In this document: positions 15,764-22,973 of the stretch, in pieces
How positions within the stretch are numbered: the first letter of the stretch is position 1
How the letters are laid out: the number at the start of each line of letters is the position of its first letter
From: Bacillota bacterium
Lineage (GTDB): Bacteria > Bacillota > Clostridia > Acetivibrionales > DTU013
Reading direction: 5' to 3'
Length of the DNA: 25,363 nt
Assembly: GCA_023409615.1 (NCBI GenBank)
Contig: JAEYRF010000013.1
Coordinates: forward strand, 1-25,363
The notes under the pieces: model-generated
What the model saw: the letters and a program-made list of their open reading frames with translations, nothing else
Database searches by the model: none
What the model was told of the DNA's origin: nothing
Made by a program: the position numbers and the translations under genes

Positions 15764-17244
15764 CGAATGTTCCCCCCTTCTTCAATTGCTGTGAGCAGGG
15801 CTTTTGCCTTATTAATGGATTCCTCGAATTCGAGCTCAGGTATGGAGTCTGCCACTATGCCGCCGCCAGCCTGAATATAGGCATGGCCGTTCTTGAAAAC
15901 AATTGTCCTGATTGTGATACAGCTGTCCAGATTTCCATCAAAGCTCAGATAACCTACTGCTCCGCCGTATTGGCAACGCTTGGCTGTCTCCAACTCATCA
16001 ATGATCTCCATTGCCCTTATTTTTGGCGCACCGGATAGCGTGCCTGCCGGAAGCACCGATGCCAGTGCATCAAAAGCTGTGACTCCATCTCTGAGCCTGC
16101 CTGAGACATGACTGACGATATGCATTACATGAGAAAAGCGCTCGATATTCATAAACGAATCCACATTTACAGAGCCAAAACATGAAACCTTGCCGATATC
16201 ATTCCGACCCAAATCGACCAGCATAATGTGTTCTGCCCGCTCCTTTTCATCCGCCAGCAGCTCTTTTTCCAGTGCATCATCCTGCTCCGTTGTGGCACCA
16301 CGTTTTCGTGTTCCGGCAATCGGACAGGTTTCGACTCTTCTATCATCTACTCTTACAAGCATTTCAGGAGAAGACCCCGCGAGCGTATATCCATCAAATC
16401 TCAAATAGTACATATAGGGGCCCGGGTTGATGGTACGCAGCGCTCTGTAAACGTTTAAAGGACTGCACTCAGTTTTTACGCAGAGCCTTTGCGAGAGCAC
16501 TACCTGGAAGATGTCGCCGTTTCTAATATATTCCTTTGCCTTCAATACGTTTTCACAAAACAGTTCACGGCTGATATTGCTTGTGACCTCGAGGCTCTTC
16601 ATACCGGATGAGACTCTGGGCATGACAGCATCAGTCATAGTCTGGCTGGAAGACCGCAGCTCCCGGTATATTTCCCGAATCCTGGCGGTGACAGTATAGT
16701 ATTGCCTTTCTATGGACCCATCCACATGTAGATTCACGATGATATGGAGCTTGTGTCTGAAGTGGTCGAAGGCGATGATCTCATCTGCAAACATGAAATG
16801 CAATTCAGGGATGCCGATATCGTCATTTGGTATATTCGGGAGATTTTCAAAATAGCGTGCTGTGTCATAGCCGAAAAAGCCAACGGCGCCGCCATTAAAT
16901 CGGGGAAGTTCCTTCATTGGTGCGCCTCTATACTGTGACATTAATTCCTTCAGGACTCCAAAGGGGTTACTTTCAATAACCTCCGACCTGCCGGCACGGT
17001 ATTTCAACTCTGTTTGTGTTCCGCTGCCCTTTACCGTTAAAAATGGATTTTTCCCGATAAATGAGTATCTGCCCCATTTTTCTCCGCCCTCCACACTTTC
17101 CAGCAGGAAACAATAGCTGTGCTCCTCCAGCCTTTTAAATATGCTGATAGGCGTGTCCAGGTCTGCATATGCTTCAAATGATACCGGGATAATGTTGTAC
17201 TTCTCGGATAACTGTCTGACTTCTTCTAAATCAGGATAAAACAA
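15760..17244 (-). CDS. trpE: Anthranilate synthase component I
   Basis: About 494 residues. The N-terminal LLES motif (residues 47-50) is part of the tryptophan feedback pocket in TrpE proteins, so the enzyme is probably inhibited by tryptophan. The C-terminal chorismate-binding domain has PIAGTRKRGAT, AEHIMLVDLGRNDIG, GTLSGAPKIRAMEI and YIQAGGGIVADS. With TrpG it makes anthranilate from chorismate and ammonia. The frame is open up to 17319, but that extension would translate the leader terminator. The TTG at 17244, eight bases after a GGAAGGGGG ribosome binding site, gives a normal TrpE N-terminus (FYPDLEEVRQL). It is the first gene of trpEGDCF. Confidence 0.96.
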   Translation of the reverse strand: MFYPDLEEVRQLSEKYNIIPVSFEAYADLDTPISIFKRLEEHSYCFLLESVEGGEKWGRYSFIGKNPFLTVKGSGTQTELKYRAGRSEVIESNPFGVLKELMSQYRGAPMKELPRFNGGAVGFFGYDTARYFENLPNIPNDDIGIPELHFMFADEIIAFDHFRHKLHIIVNLHVDGSIERQYYTVTARIREIYRELRSSSQTMTDAVMPRVSSGMKSLEVTSNISRELFCENVLKAKEYIRNGDIFQVVLSQRLCVKTECSPLNVYRALRTINPGPYMYYLRFDGYTLAGSSPEMLVRVDDRRVETCPIAGTRKRGATTEQDDALEKELLADEKERAEHIMLVDLGRNDIGKVSCFGSVNVDSFMNIERFSHVMHIVSHVSGRLRDGVTAFDALASVLPAGTLSGAPKIRAMEIIDELETAKRCQYGGAVGYLSFDGNLDSCITIRTIVFKNGHAYIQAGGGIVADSIPELEFEESINKAKALLTAIEEGGNIR

Positions 17245-17287
17245 TAGATATACCCCCTTCCGATTTGAAGGAGAGAATGAGAATATC

Positions 17288-17315
17288 AAAAAACGCCAGG
17301 AAAAGATTCCCGGCG
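17288..17315 (-). terminator. Leader terminator (attenuator) upstream of trpE
   Basis: On the minus strand CGCCGGGAA (17315-17307) pairs with TTCCTGGCG (17302-17294) with one G-U, closing a TCTT loop, and six T residues follow (17293-17288). It lies between the promoter and the trpE start, so it must be conditional for the operon to be expressed. It begins 23 bases after the TRAP-type repeats. Confidence 0.9.
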
Positions 17316-17338
17316 CCATTATGATTTATACTGGCCGT

Positions 17339-17396
17339 CTCATCTCATCTCATCTCGTCTCAACTCAACTCATCTAATCTAATCTAATCTAGTCTA
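17339..17396 (-). promoter_or_regulatory. TRAP (MtrB) RNA-binding site in the trp operon leader
   Basis: The minus-strand transcript carries twelve (G/U)AG triplets at exact 5-base period: five TAG followed by seven GAG, with AT, TT or AC spacers. TRAP is an 11-subunit ring that binds up to 11 such triplets when loaded with tryptophan, and in B. subtilis this lets the leader terminator form. The order promoter, triplets, terminator, trpE is the same here. In-phase TAG triplets also occur at 17409-17411 and 17424-17426, and an 11-base unit is duplicated just upstream (17393-17403, 17408-17418). The CGGC following the last triplet could pair with GCCG in the left terminator arm as a short antiterminator. 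Confidence 0.88.
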
Positions 17397-17466
17397 GTCC
17401 CTATACTTCTAGTCCCTACTTTTCTATAGGTTCGCTCGTCTTTACTGCTTAAACTTATTTTATGAA

Positions 17467-17495
17467 ATTATAACACGCAACTATACATGATGCAA
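17467..17495 (-). promoter_or_regulatory. Sigma-A promoter of the trp operon
   Basis: On the minus strand TTGCAT (17495-17490) and TATAAT (17472-17467) are separated by 17 bases. Transcription should start near 17460, giving a leader of about 215 bases that contains the TRAP-type repeats and the attenuator. It lies just beyond the 3' end of the 600-residue-protein gene. Confidence 0.8.
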
Positions 17496-17513
17496 CAAAA
17501 AATGTTAATTAAG

Positions 17514-19316
17514 TTATACCAGCTTGAACACTTTATAGTATACCGGCATCAAAGGTATCTCATAGATGCTTTCGCTTTCTTTACGGATCACCGGAAGTAC
17601 TTCCTTGCCTGTCCTGACATCGATAAGTGTTTTTGTCGCTGATGCAATGTGCAGCTTTATCTTCGTATTACGATCCAGGAATGATTCTACGATAAACGTC
17701 CCGTTGTTATAAAGGAAGAGGCCTATATTGTCGCCGCCTTCCATGTATATCCCAAGGCTGCTCATGAGATACTGGCGGATGGTGGTCAGCACTTCCTGAG
17801 GATATTTGTAGAAGTCTGCGTAATCATCCGGGACCGTCAGAGTATAAATCGTCCCGTTGGCATATTCGTTTCGCAGCAATACCGGGAAATTGTTGTCCTC
17901 TTTACGGGCTGCGATAGGACAGTCTGCTGCGTTGTTCATATAGGTGAGAGCCGGAAGCAGCGTATCGTCCCTGCCATAGAATTCGCCGTTGAATACAGAG
18001 CCTGTACCGGAGATCAAATAATCCTTAGTTGAAACCTTTTTACAAGAATGACGGGCTGATGTAATATCTTCAATGCCTTTACCCTGCATAATTCTTAAAA
18101 AGCCGGAGGTTATACAGACGTCCCCGCCTTTTATCATGTGCTTCTTCATTTTCTCAATGACATGCTCGTCCCGAGCACTGTTTTCAGTAAGGAATATCAA
18201 TGATTTTGTTTCAGGAAATGCGGGTTGAGGCTCAAAAGCCAGGCCGGCCATACCCAGGTAATCAAAAAGATGGTCCTCTCCATGGGCATGATGCGGCTCA
18301 TATACCGGTATGCCTACAGGATTGCCTGTTTCACCCAGAACCTCATCCAGCTTCTCCAGTTCGAATCCAAGTGGCGGAACGAAAATCGTATCAACGATCC
18401 AGCTATAACAGAAGAGCATCAACTCGCGGCCTTTCGCAAAACATGTAAGATAGGCTTGCTCCAGATAATAAGCGAGGTTTTGGATTCCCTGATGAGGGTC
18501 GATCCATCCGCCTCCATTCTTACCGGGTTTTATATTCTCCATCCAGCGCATCAGAGAATAGCTGCCATACCGGGGCAGATGCTGCAGGGAATGATTAGTG
18601 TCTCTGGTTTCTGTGCCGGTATAGATCTCATCAAACAGCTGAGACTCTATCTCTGTGTTGTAGCCTGTTTCCTGGTATGCCTCATACCAGTTGGGATACT
18701 TGATGATAACGTTACAGTTGGGGTTAACCTTCTTCGCCGGATCAATCACAAGGTTTTTGGAAACTTCAGTCATCAGTTCCAGTCTGAACTGTTCCCAACT
18801 CTTGTCACCCTTGGCTTTGATACAGGATTCACAAGTGCAGTTTGTAAAATAGAAATCGTCCAGGATAAATTCATCAAACAGAGATGCAGTAAATTCCGAG
18901 ACTTCCTTGAGCTTTTGCCTGGAGGCCGGGTCAGTGTAGCATAGCGTGCTCCAGGTAGTCTTCTTGCCTTTTTCCGGATAAGGCAGAGATTCCGCATTTT
19001 CCCCGAGGACTGTACCTCCGCAGCCGAAAATACCGGTCTCATCAATCAGTGGTTTGTTTTCCAGAGTTTTAAACAGGGTAGTGGTAATACCGCCGGAGAC
19101 TTTGATGCCTTTATTTTCAAAGAAGGTTTTAAGTGATGATAATAGGTCGGCGGGCATGTCCATATCATCGCGATGTGTTTCAAGATATACTTTTGAGATC
19201 TTCAAATGATTCTCAAGAAAGCTGAACTCCTTTTCAAACTTCTCAATCGTTGTGATACTTGCCAGGCATCGTGTGGAGAAATATACGGCAATTCCAAAAT
19301 TTTTATAAGCAGCCAT
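17514..19316 (-). CDS. Uncharacterised 600-residue protein, possibly glycoside-hydrolase-like
   Basis: I do not recognise the family with certainty. The N-terminal half reads like a TIM barrel: a strand with KVYLETHRDD near residue 45, then FDEFILDDFYFTNCTCESC (residues 148-165) with D153, D154 and a Cys triad, KYPNWYEAYQETGYNTEIE and a FDEIYTGTETRD strand. Asp-rich strand ends of this kind are common in glycoside hydrolases. The C-terminal half has a GATase-like or trimerisation-like fold feel (SLIFLTENSARDEHV, GGDVCITSGFL) and ends in beta-rich sequence. No signal peptide is seen, so the protein is probably cytoplasmic. The ATG at 19316 has an AGGAGG-like site (rc of acctccgc) upstream. It is immediately upstream of the trp promoter on the same strand, but probably a separate unit. 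Confidence 0.6.
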   Translation of the reverse strand: MAAYKNFGIAVYFSTRCLASITTIEKFEKEFSFLENHLKISKVYLETHRDDMDMPADLLSSLKTFFENKGIKVSGGITTTLFKTLENKPLIDETGIFGCGGTVLGENAESLPYPEKGKKTTWSTLCYTDPASRQKLKEVSEFTASLFDEFILDDFYFTNCTCESCIKAKGDKSWEQFRLELMTEVSKNLVIDPAKKVNPNCNVIIKYPNWYEAYQETGYNTEIESQLFDEIYTGTETRDTNHSLQHLPRYGSYSLMRWMENIKPGKNGGGWIDPHQGIQNLAYYLEQAYLTCFAKGRELMLFCYSWIVDTIFVPPLGFELEKLDEVLGETGNPVGIPVYEPHHAHGEDHLFDYLGMAGLAFEPQPAFPETKSLIFLTENSARDEHVIEKMKKHMIKGGDVCITSGFLRIMQGKGIEDITSARHSCKKVSTKDYLISGTGSVFNGEFYGRDDTLLPALTYMNNAADCPIAARKEDNNFPVLLRNEYANGTIYTLTVPDDYADFYKYPQEVLTTIRQYLMSSLGIYMEGGDNIGLFLYNNGTFIVESFLDRNTKIKLHIASATKTLIDVRTGKEVLPVIRKESESIYEIPLMPVYYKVFKLV

Positions 19317-19511
19317 TTTACAACCTCCGCTAATTTTTGATAACTCTCTGCCTCATATTATATACGAAAGAAGCGATCAAGTATTGTCAGGTATTGCCGA
19401 AGAGTTCTCAAAAATTGCCTTTCTATCACTGCAATCTCTGTATGAAATTAAATTATACAAACCTTGTAATATGAGGTAATATATTTATATAAAAACTAAG
19501 GAGGTTATTGT

Positions 19512-19781
19512 ATGCATTGTTATAACATTATGATTCTGGTACTGAATAATAGGGTCAAGAACGCAGTGAATCTGCAGAATGTACTGACTGAATCAGGTTG
19601 TTTGATAAAGATGAGACTAGGTCTGCATGATGCCGAGGTCACTGCGGATGCTTGTTCCAATGAAGGGCTTATTATACTGCAGCTTACAGGCACAGACGAA
19701 GAGGTCGATGCATTGGAGAAAAAGCTGAACTCCCTTGAAGGCGTTCAGGCTAAGAACAACCGGATATGCCCTGAGTGGTAG
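19512..19781 (+). CDS. Small ACT-like / TM1266-like protein
   Basis: 89 residues with an alpha/beta pattern like the ACT fold: MIMILVLNNR strand, NLQNVLTESGCLIKMRLGLHD helix-strand, LIILQLTGTDEEVDALEKKLNSLEGVQAK strand-helix. The layout resembles the TM1266 family found with Fe-only hydrogenase systems, but no hydrogenase gene is in the window and no ligand-binding residue can be named. A strong AAGGAGG ribosome binding site precedes the ATG by about eight bases. It is divergent from the 600-residue-protein gene and convergent with the truncated AraC gene. Confidence 0.65.
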   Translation: MHCYNIMILVLNNRVKNAVNLQNVLTESGCLIKMRLGLHDAEVTADACSNEGLIILQLTGTDEEVDALEKKLNSLEGVQAKNNRICPEW

Positions 19782-19829
19782 TGTAAAGTTACTGTAGAGA
19801 ATTTAATGGGATACATATTCTCCACCACG

Positions 19830-19865
19830 ACCCCTGTAAGTAATACGTTTACAGGGGTATTACTT
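19830..19865. terminator. Overlapping hairpins between convergent genes
   Basis: ACCCCTGTAA (19830-19839) pairs with TTACAGGGGT (19849-19858). AAGTAATAC (19838-19846) pairs with GTATTACTT (19857-19865). The two perfect stems share bases and cannot form fully together. The site lies between convergent 3' ends. It has no strong T-run on either strand, so a terminator role is likely by position only. Confidence 0.45.
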
Positions 19866-19908
19866 TCTTCATCCTTTACATCAATTGTTATTGCCCGCCT
19901 TAAGTTTG

Positions 19909-20331
19909 TTACTCCTTAATTAAGGATGATTTACGGTAACTGCTTACTGAGATGCCGGTATATTTTTTAAAGCAGGTACCAAAATAGTTAGGGTCGGATA
20001 TTCCCACAGCGTCTGCAATTTCAAATGTCCTCAACTCTTTCTTTTCTGAAAGCAAGTTTATTGCTTTTTCCATTCTTACAGTTGTAAGATATTCGATAAA
20101 GCTGATACCCATCTCTTTTTTGAAAGTTCTGCTCAAATAGCTGGAATTGACATAAAAAAATTTTGCCACATTGGAAAGCGTCAAATCATGGCTGGCATAG
20201 TTTTCATCCACATACCTTTTAGTGTTTTTTATAAGGGTATTAATTGTATTGATTTTCTGGCGGTCAATTGCCAGAGTGGTATTCTCAACTATGTGGAAAA
20301 GGTGCTCCTTAATTTCAGGAATGGCATTCAA
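19909..20331 (-). pseudogene. AraC-family regulator truncated at the mobile-element boundary
   Basis: The remaining 140 residues contain a full AraC DNA-binding domain: two helix-turn-helix motifs, LTLSNVAKFFYVNSSYLSRTFKKEMG and FEIADAVGISDPNYFGTCFKKYTG, with the usual RxxxAxxLL helix between them. Upstream of that only a helical linker is left. AraC-type response regulators of Clostridia normally carry a receiver domain before such a linker. Here the frame runs into a tRNA-derived sequence at about 20325, and the apparent TTG start at 20331 lies within it. I read this as a gene cut by integration of the adjacent element. A functional short regulator of the domain alone is possible but less likely, because no ribosome binding site precedes the TTG. 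Confidence 0.7.
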
Positions 20332-20365
20332 GAGGTCAGCGGTTCGATCCCTCTTATCTCCACCA
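20319..20365 (+). repeat. tRNA-Ala(GGC) 3' half, attachment-site core of the integrative element
   Basis: Starting in the anticodon loop (ATGGCAT at 20321-20327, anticodon GGC at 20323-20325, with U33 and A37 in place), the sequence follows a tRNA-Ala: anticodon-stem 3' strand TCAAG, variable loop AGGTC, T-stem AGCGG (20338-20342), T-loop TTCGATC, T-stem 3' strand CCTCT (20350-20354), acceptor strand TATCTCC and encoded ACCA (20362-20365). Position 63 is T instead of the G needed to pair with C51, so the T-stem has a mismatch. No D-arm or 5' acceptor strand lies upstream, so this is not a working tRNA. The CCA end points toward the integrase gene. Confidence 0.8.
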
Positions 20366-20630
20366 TCTAAGACGGGAAAGTAGCTTAGGCAGAAGCCTTG
20401 AAAACACTATGTTTTCAAGGCTTTTTGCTTTTGCGGTGTGATTTGAGCTTTTGCAAAAGCTACTCTTTCAAGCCTCGGTTTGACCAGAATATGACCAGAA
20501 CGGCGTTGATATCCAATGGTCTATTACGGTCAATACTGTTTCCAAACATATATGAAACTGCTGATATTATGAGCAGTATGTTTTTCAAATAACGACAACT
20601 TGGTTAATATGGTTCCAGTCATGGGTGGGG
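20366..20630. other. Element end between att core and integrase
   Basis: No gene is seen. The stretch holds a strong hairpin (20395-20421), a 16-base perfect palindrome AGCTTTTGCAAAAGCT (20446-20461), and two copies of TGACCAGAA at 20481-20489 and 20492-20500, 11 bases apart. Such short repeats next to an att core are what arm-type integrase sites look like, but none is proven. Confidence 0.45.
20395..20426 (+). terminator. Intrinsic terminator next to the att core
   Basis: GCCTTGAAAAC (20395-20405) pairs perfectly with GTTTTCAAGGC (20411-20421), closing an ACTAT loop, followed by five T residues on the plus strand. It may be the terminator that originally followed the tRNA. On the minus strand there is no T-run of similar strength. 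Confidence 0.75.
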
Positions 20631-21770
20631 TTACGCGGTCTTTGCCGCGGCCTCACTCTTTTCTTTTTCCGGCACAGTGGGAAAGGCCTTGCTGAACTTC
20701 TCCGCGGCGCTTAGCCGCACGCTTTCCTGAACGTGGAGGTAATGCTGTGTCATGTCGGTATCGGCGTGGCCGACAATGCTCTGTATCGTTTCCAGGTCAA
20801 TGCCAAGAGCCTGCATCTGTGATACAAAGGTGTGGCGGCAGCTGTGCGGAGTCAGAACACGCACGCTAGGGATGATGGAAATATACTCTTTAAACTTTTT
20901 ACGAAAATAGCTTGGATTGCAGGGCTTGTCCTTCATGCCGACTTCCCAAATAAATGTATTCTGCGTATCCCTCAGCTCGCAGGCACACCAGCGGACGTTT
21001 TCCGGAACAGGAATATCCCGAACACTGTCGCGTGATTTTGGGTTACCGATATGAGGCGTGCCCTTCACCATGTTTACGGCCTGACGAATGTGAATACACG
21101 AGCCGTCGGTTTCAATGTGTCCTGGTTCCAGCGCCAGCATTTCCTGTGTCCTCATGCCAGTTGCAAGCATAATACGAATGCTGTTGCCCATCCGGTCAGA
21201 CGGCAGTTTCTCCATCAGCAGTGTAACTTCATCGGCGTTGAAAGCCTCTTTCCTCTTTGTTACATTTTCGGATTTCATTTTCTCGGCAAAGCGTACGGGA
21301 TTTTTGCGGATCAGGTCGTTAGCTTCAGCCTTGTTCATGATCTGATAGAGCATGCCGCGACACTTCGCCAGAGAAGAGTCCGCCTTGCCGTCCGCGCGAA
21401 GATCCTTTAAGAAGCTTTCTACGTCGACGGGCTTAATGTCCATTAGCTTTTTATTCCCAAAGGCTGCTTTCAAAGCCTTCAGCGTATAGCTGTAGCCCTC
21501 CTGCGTGGTAGGTGAAACGCTGTTCTTGTGACCTTCAAACCATGTGTCTGCCCAGCTAGAAAAGGTCAGCTTCGGGTCAAGCTTCAGCCCAGCGGCGGCG
21601 TCTTCTTTGTACTGACGCACCTGTTCTTTAACATCTTTCTGCTTTTTGCCGTAAAAGCTCTTGTAGTTGCGCTTGCCGTCCGGTTTGTAGCCGATCATAA
21701 CGGTGAGTTCCCATCGACCGTCAGCCCGGAGTCTCATTGTACCTTCACCATTGGAACGTTTTCCTGCCAA
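20631..21770 (-). CDS. int: Tyrosine-type site-specific integrase
   Basis: 379 residues. An N-terminal arm-binding domain (RADGRWELTVMIGYKPDGKRNYKSFYG) is followed by a SAM-like core-binding domain (TFSSWADTWFEGHKNSVSPTT, about residues 69-160) and the catalytic domain. The catalytic set is complete: R207 (TGMRTQE), H309 and R312 (HSCRH), H335 (VGHADTDM) and Y344 (HYLHV). It catalyses integration and excision of the element at the tRNA-Ala-type core 265 bases away. The start is TTG at 21770 after an AGAAGGGGGG ribosome binding site. The Int family resembles those of Tn916-like and other ICE/IME elements of Firmicutes. Confidence 0.93.
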   Translation of the reverse strand: MAGKRSNGEGTMRLRADGRWELTVMIGYKPDGKRNYKSFYGKKQKDVKEQVRQYKEDAAAGLKLDPKLTFSSWADTWFEGHKNSVSPTTQEGYSYTLKALKAAFGNKKLMDIKPVDVESFLKDLRADGKADSSLAKCRGMLYQIMNKAEANDLIRKNPVRFAEKMKSENVTKRKEAFNADEVTLLMEKLPSDRMGNSIRIMLATGMRTQEMLALEPGHIETDGSCIHIRQAVNMVKGTPHIGNPKSRDSVRDIPVPENVRWCACELRDTQNTFIWEVGMKDKPCNPSYFRKKFKEYISIIPSVRVLTPHSCRHTFVSQMQALGIDLETIQSIVGHADTDMTQHYLHVQESVRLSAAEKFSKAFPTVPEKEKSEAAAKTA

Positions 21771-21867
21771 TTTATGGCCCCCCTTCTGTTAAAAATAATA
21801 CTGTTCCACCCACAAATCTCACCTTCTTCCCATGGTATATTGATATAAGCCCCAACAGGGCGAACAG

Positions 21868-22923
21868 TTACGTTTTGTCGTGGTCGAGCCACGCTTGAAA
21901 ATCTTGCAGCGACATTTTTCCTGCGACGCATTCGTCGCGCCTCCAGCGGGCCGCCTTTGACCAGGACAGAAATTCCTCCTTCGTGATCATTCCATAGCGC
22001 ACACGGGCGTTATGGGTCTTGTAGGCCTTTGTGTATGCTCTGATGACCGGGTTTTCCATCTGCCGATTTGTATAATTACGCACGGAACCCATCTGCCGGC
22101 AAGTCTTCGTGGAGCCTTCGATCGGGCGGTCACAATATTCAAGCTTGCTGTTACCAATTACAAGGAAATATCGACCGCAGTGCTTGCAGGGGCGGATACG
22201 GATTTCTGCCCGCAGACACTGTGCCTTGATATAGTTGTAGAGATCAAAGAGGGTGTCCGGATATAGGACTTCCTGAAAAACGGTTGTGATACCCTGCCTG
22301 CGCATTGTGTCAACATCCCAATTAACGGGATTGTCCATGTGTCCGTTGCCAACGAGCAGTTCTTCCGTGCAGACATGTGAATACTGCATCGTATCGAACT
22401 TCAGATATCCGGAATCGCTGGCTGTTCTGTAACGCTCCGCTAATGTATAGCCGCTGTCGTCCTCCTCTTCATTGAAGCATGATTCCACAAGAGACTTTGC
22501 GTCCCTCACAATGTCATAAAATGTGTTGCCGAATTTTCTGATGTCATCCTTATCAACGTTTTCATCCCAGTTGTGGATGTGCTCACGGTATAACGAAAAG
22601 ACAATTGGGAGTAATGCGCCGAACAGAAAATGTGTCTTGGTTAAATCTTCGATCTGTTCATAGACTCTTTTCCAGATTGTTTCGTCAGCATCCTGCCCGG
22701 TAAGCGAACCAAGCTCTTTTCCGATTTCAGAAATGGTACTGTACGCCGATTCAAAATCGCCATAATAAAGATCGATCAGCGTCTGGCCTAAGTCCTGAGT
22801 AATCCGGAAATATGGCAGGCGCTCTTTCCCATTGAGTTCAAACAGGTCAATGTGCTCCTGATTGTCCTGCGTGACATAGCAGCGCATCATAACGCTGCCG
22901 ATATAATGAAACCGAGAGTTCAT
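21868..22923 (-). CDS. DUF6076-like protein with C-terminal zinc-ribbon-type Cys cluster
   Basis: About 351 residues. The N-terminal two thirds are helical with no motif I can name. A Cys cluster follows: C246, C249, C264 and C275 (CKHCGRYFLV...LEYCDRP...KTCRQ), a likely zinc site, and then a basic helical tail (MITKEEFLSWSKAARWRRDECVAG). This layout matches the DUF6076 proteins that often sit next to integrases in clostridial elements; function is unknown. The frame is open to 22980, but that extension is a short hydrophobic run without a ribosome binding site. ATG 22923 follows GGAGGGGG and is preferred. It faces away from the plus-strand module across a 140-base regulatory gap. Confidence 0.7.
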   Translation of the reverse strand: MNSRFHYIGSVMMRCYVTQDNQEHIDLFELNGKERLPYFRITQDLGQTLIDLYYGDFESAYSTISEIGKELGSLTGQDADETIWKRVYEQIEDLTKTHFLFGALLPIVFSLYREHIHNWDENVDKDDIRKFGNTFYDIVRDAKSLVESCFNEEEDDSGYTLAERYRTASDSGYLKFDTMQYSHVCTEELLVGNGHMDNPVNWDVDTMRRQGITTVFQEVLYPDTLFDLYNYIKAQCLRAEIRIRPCKHCGRYFLVIGNSKLEYCDRPIEGSTKTCRQMGSVRNYTNRQMENPVIRAYTKAYKTHNARVRYGMITKEEFLSWSKAARWRRDECVAGKMSLQDFQAWLDHDKT

Positions 22924-22973
22924 TTTTACCCCCTCCGATAGAGTTATTAATAGAAATATTATCAATAAACCTA

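Noticed and set aside
17245..17319. N-terminal extension of trpE to the first available start at 17319
   Set aside because: It would translate the leader terminator, and a TTG with an excellent ribosome binding site at 17244 gives the normal TrpE N-terminus.
17245..17460. T-box or leader-peptide control of the trp operon
   Set aside because: No T-box sequence (AGGGTGGNACCGCG-like) is seen and no short ORF rich in Trp codons; the triplet array explains the leader better.
20319..20365. Complete tRNA-Ala gene
   Set aside because: Only the anticodon-loop-to-CCA half matches; the upstream bases are AraC coding sequence with no D-arm or 5' acceptor strand.
20332..20410. Extension of the AraC reading frame through the tRNA segment
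   Set aside because: The frame is open for about 25 more codons, but it gives the DKRDRTADLL-type peptide that tRNA-Ala yields when read on the wrong strand, and it ends at a stop before any plausible start.
21734..21931. 65-residue minus-strand ORF between int and the DUF6076-like gene
   Set aside because: It overlaps both neighbours and has no ribosome binding site or recognisable motif.
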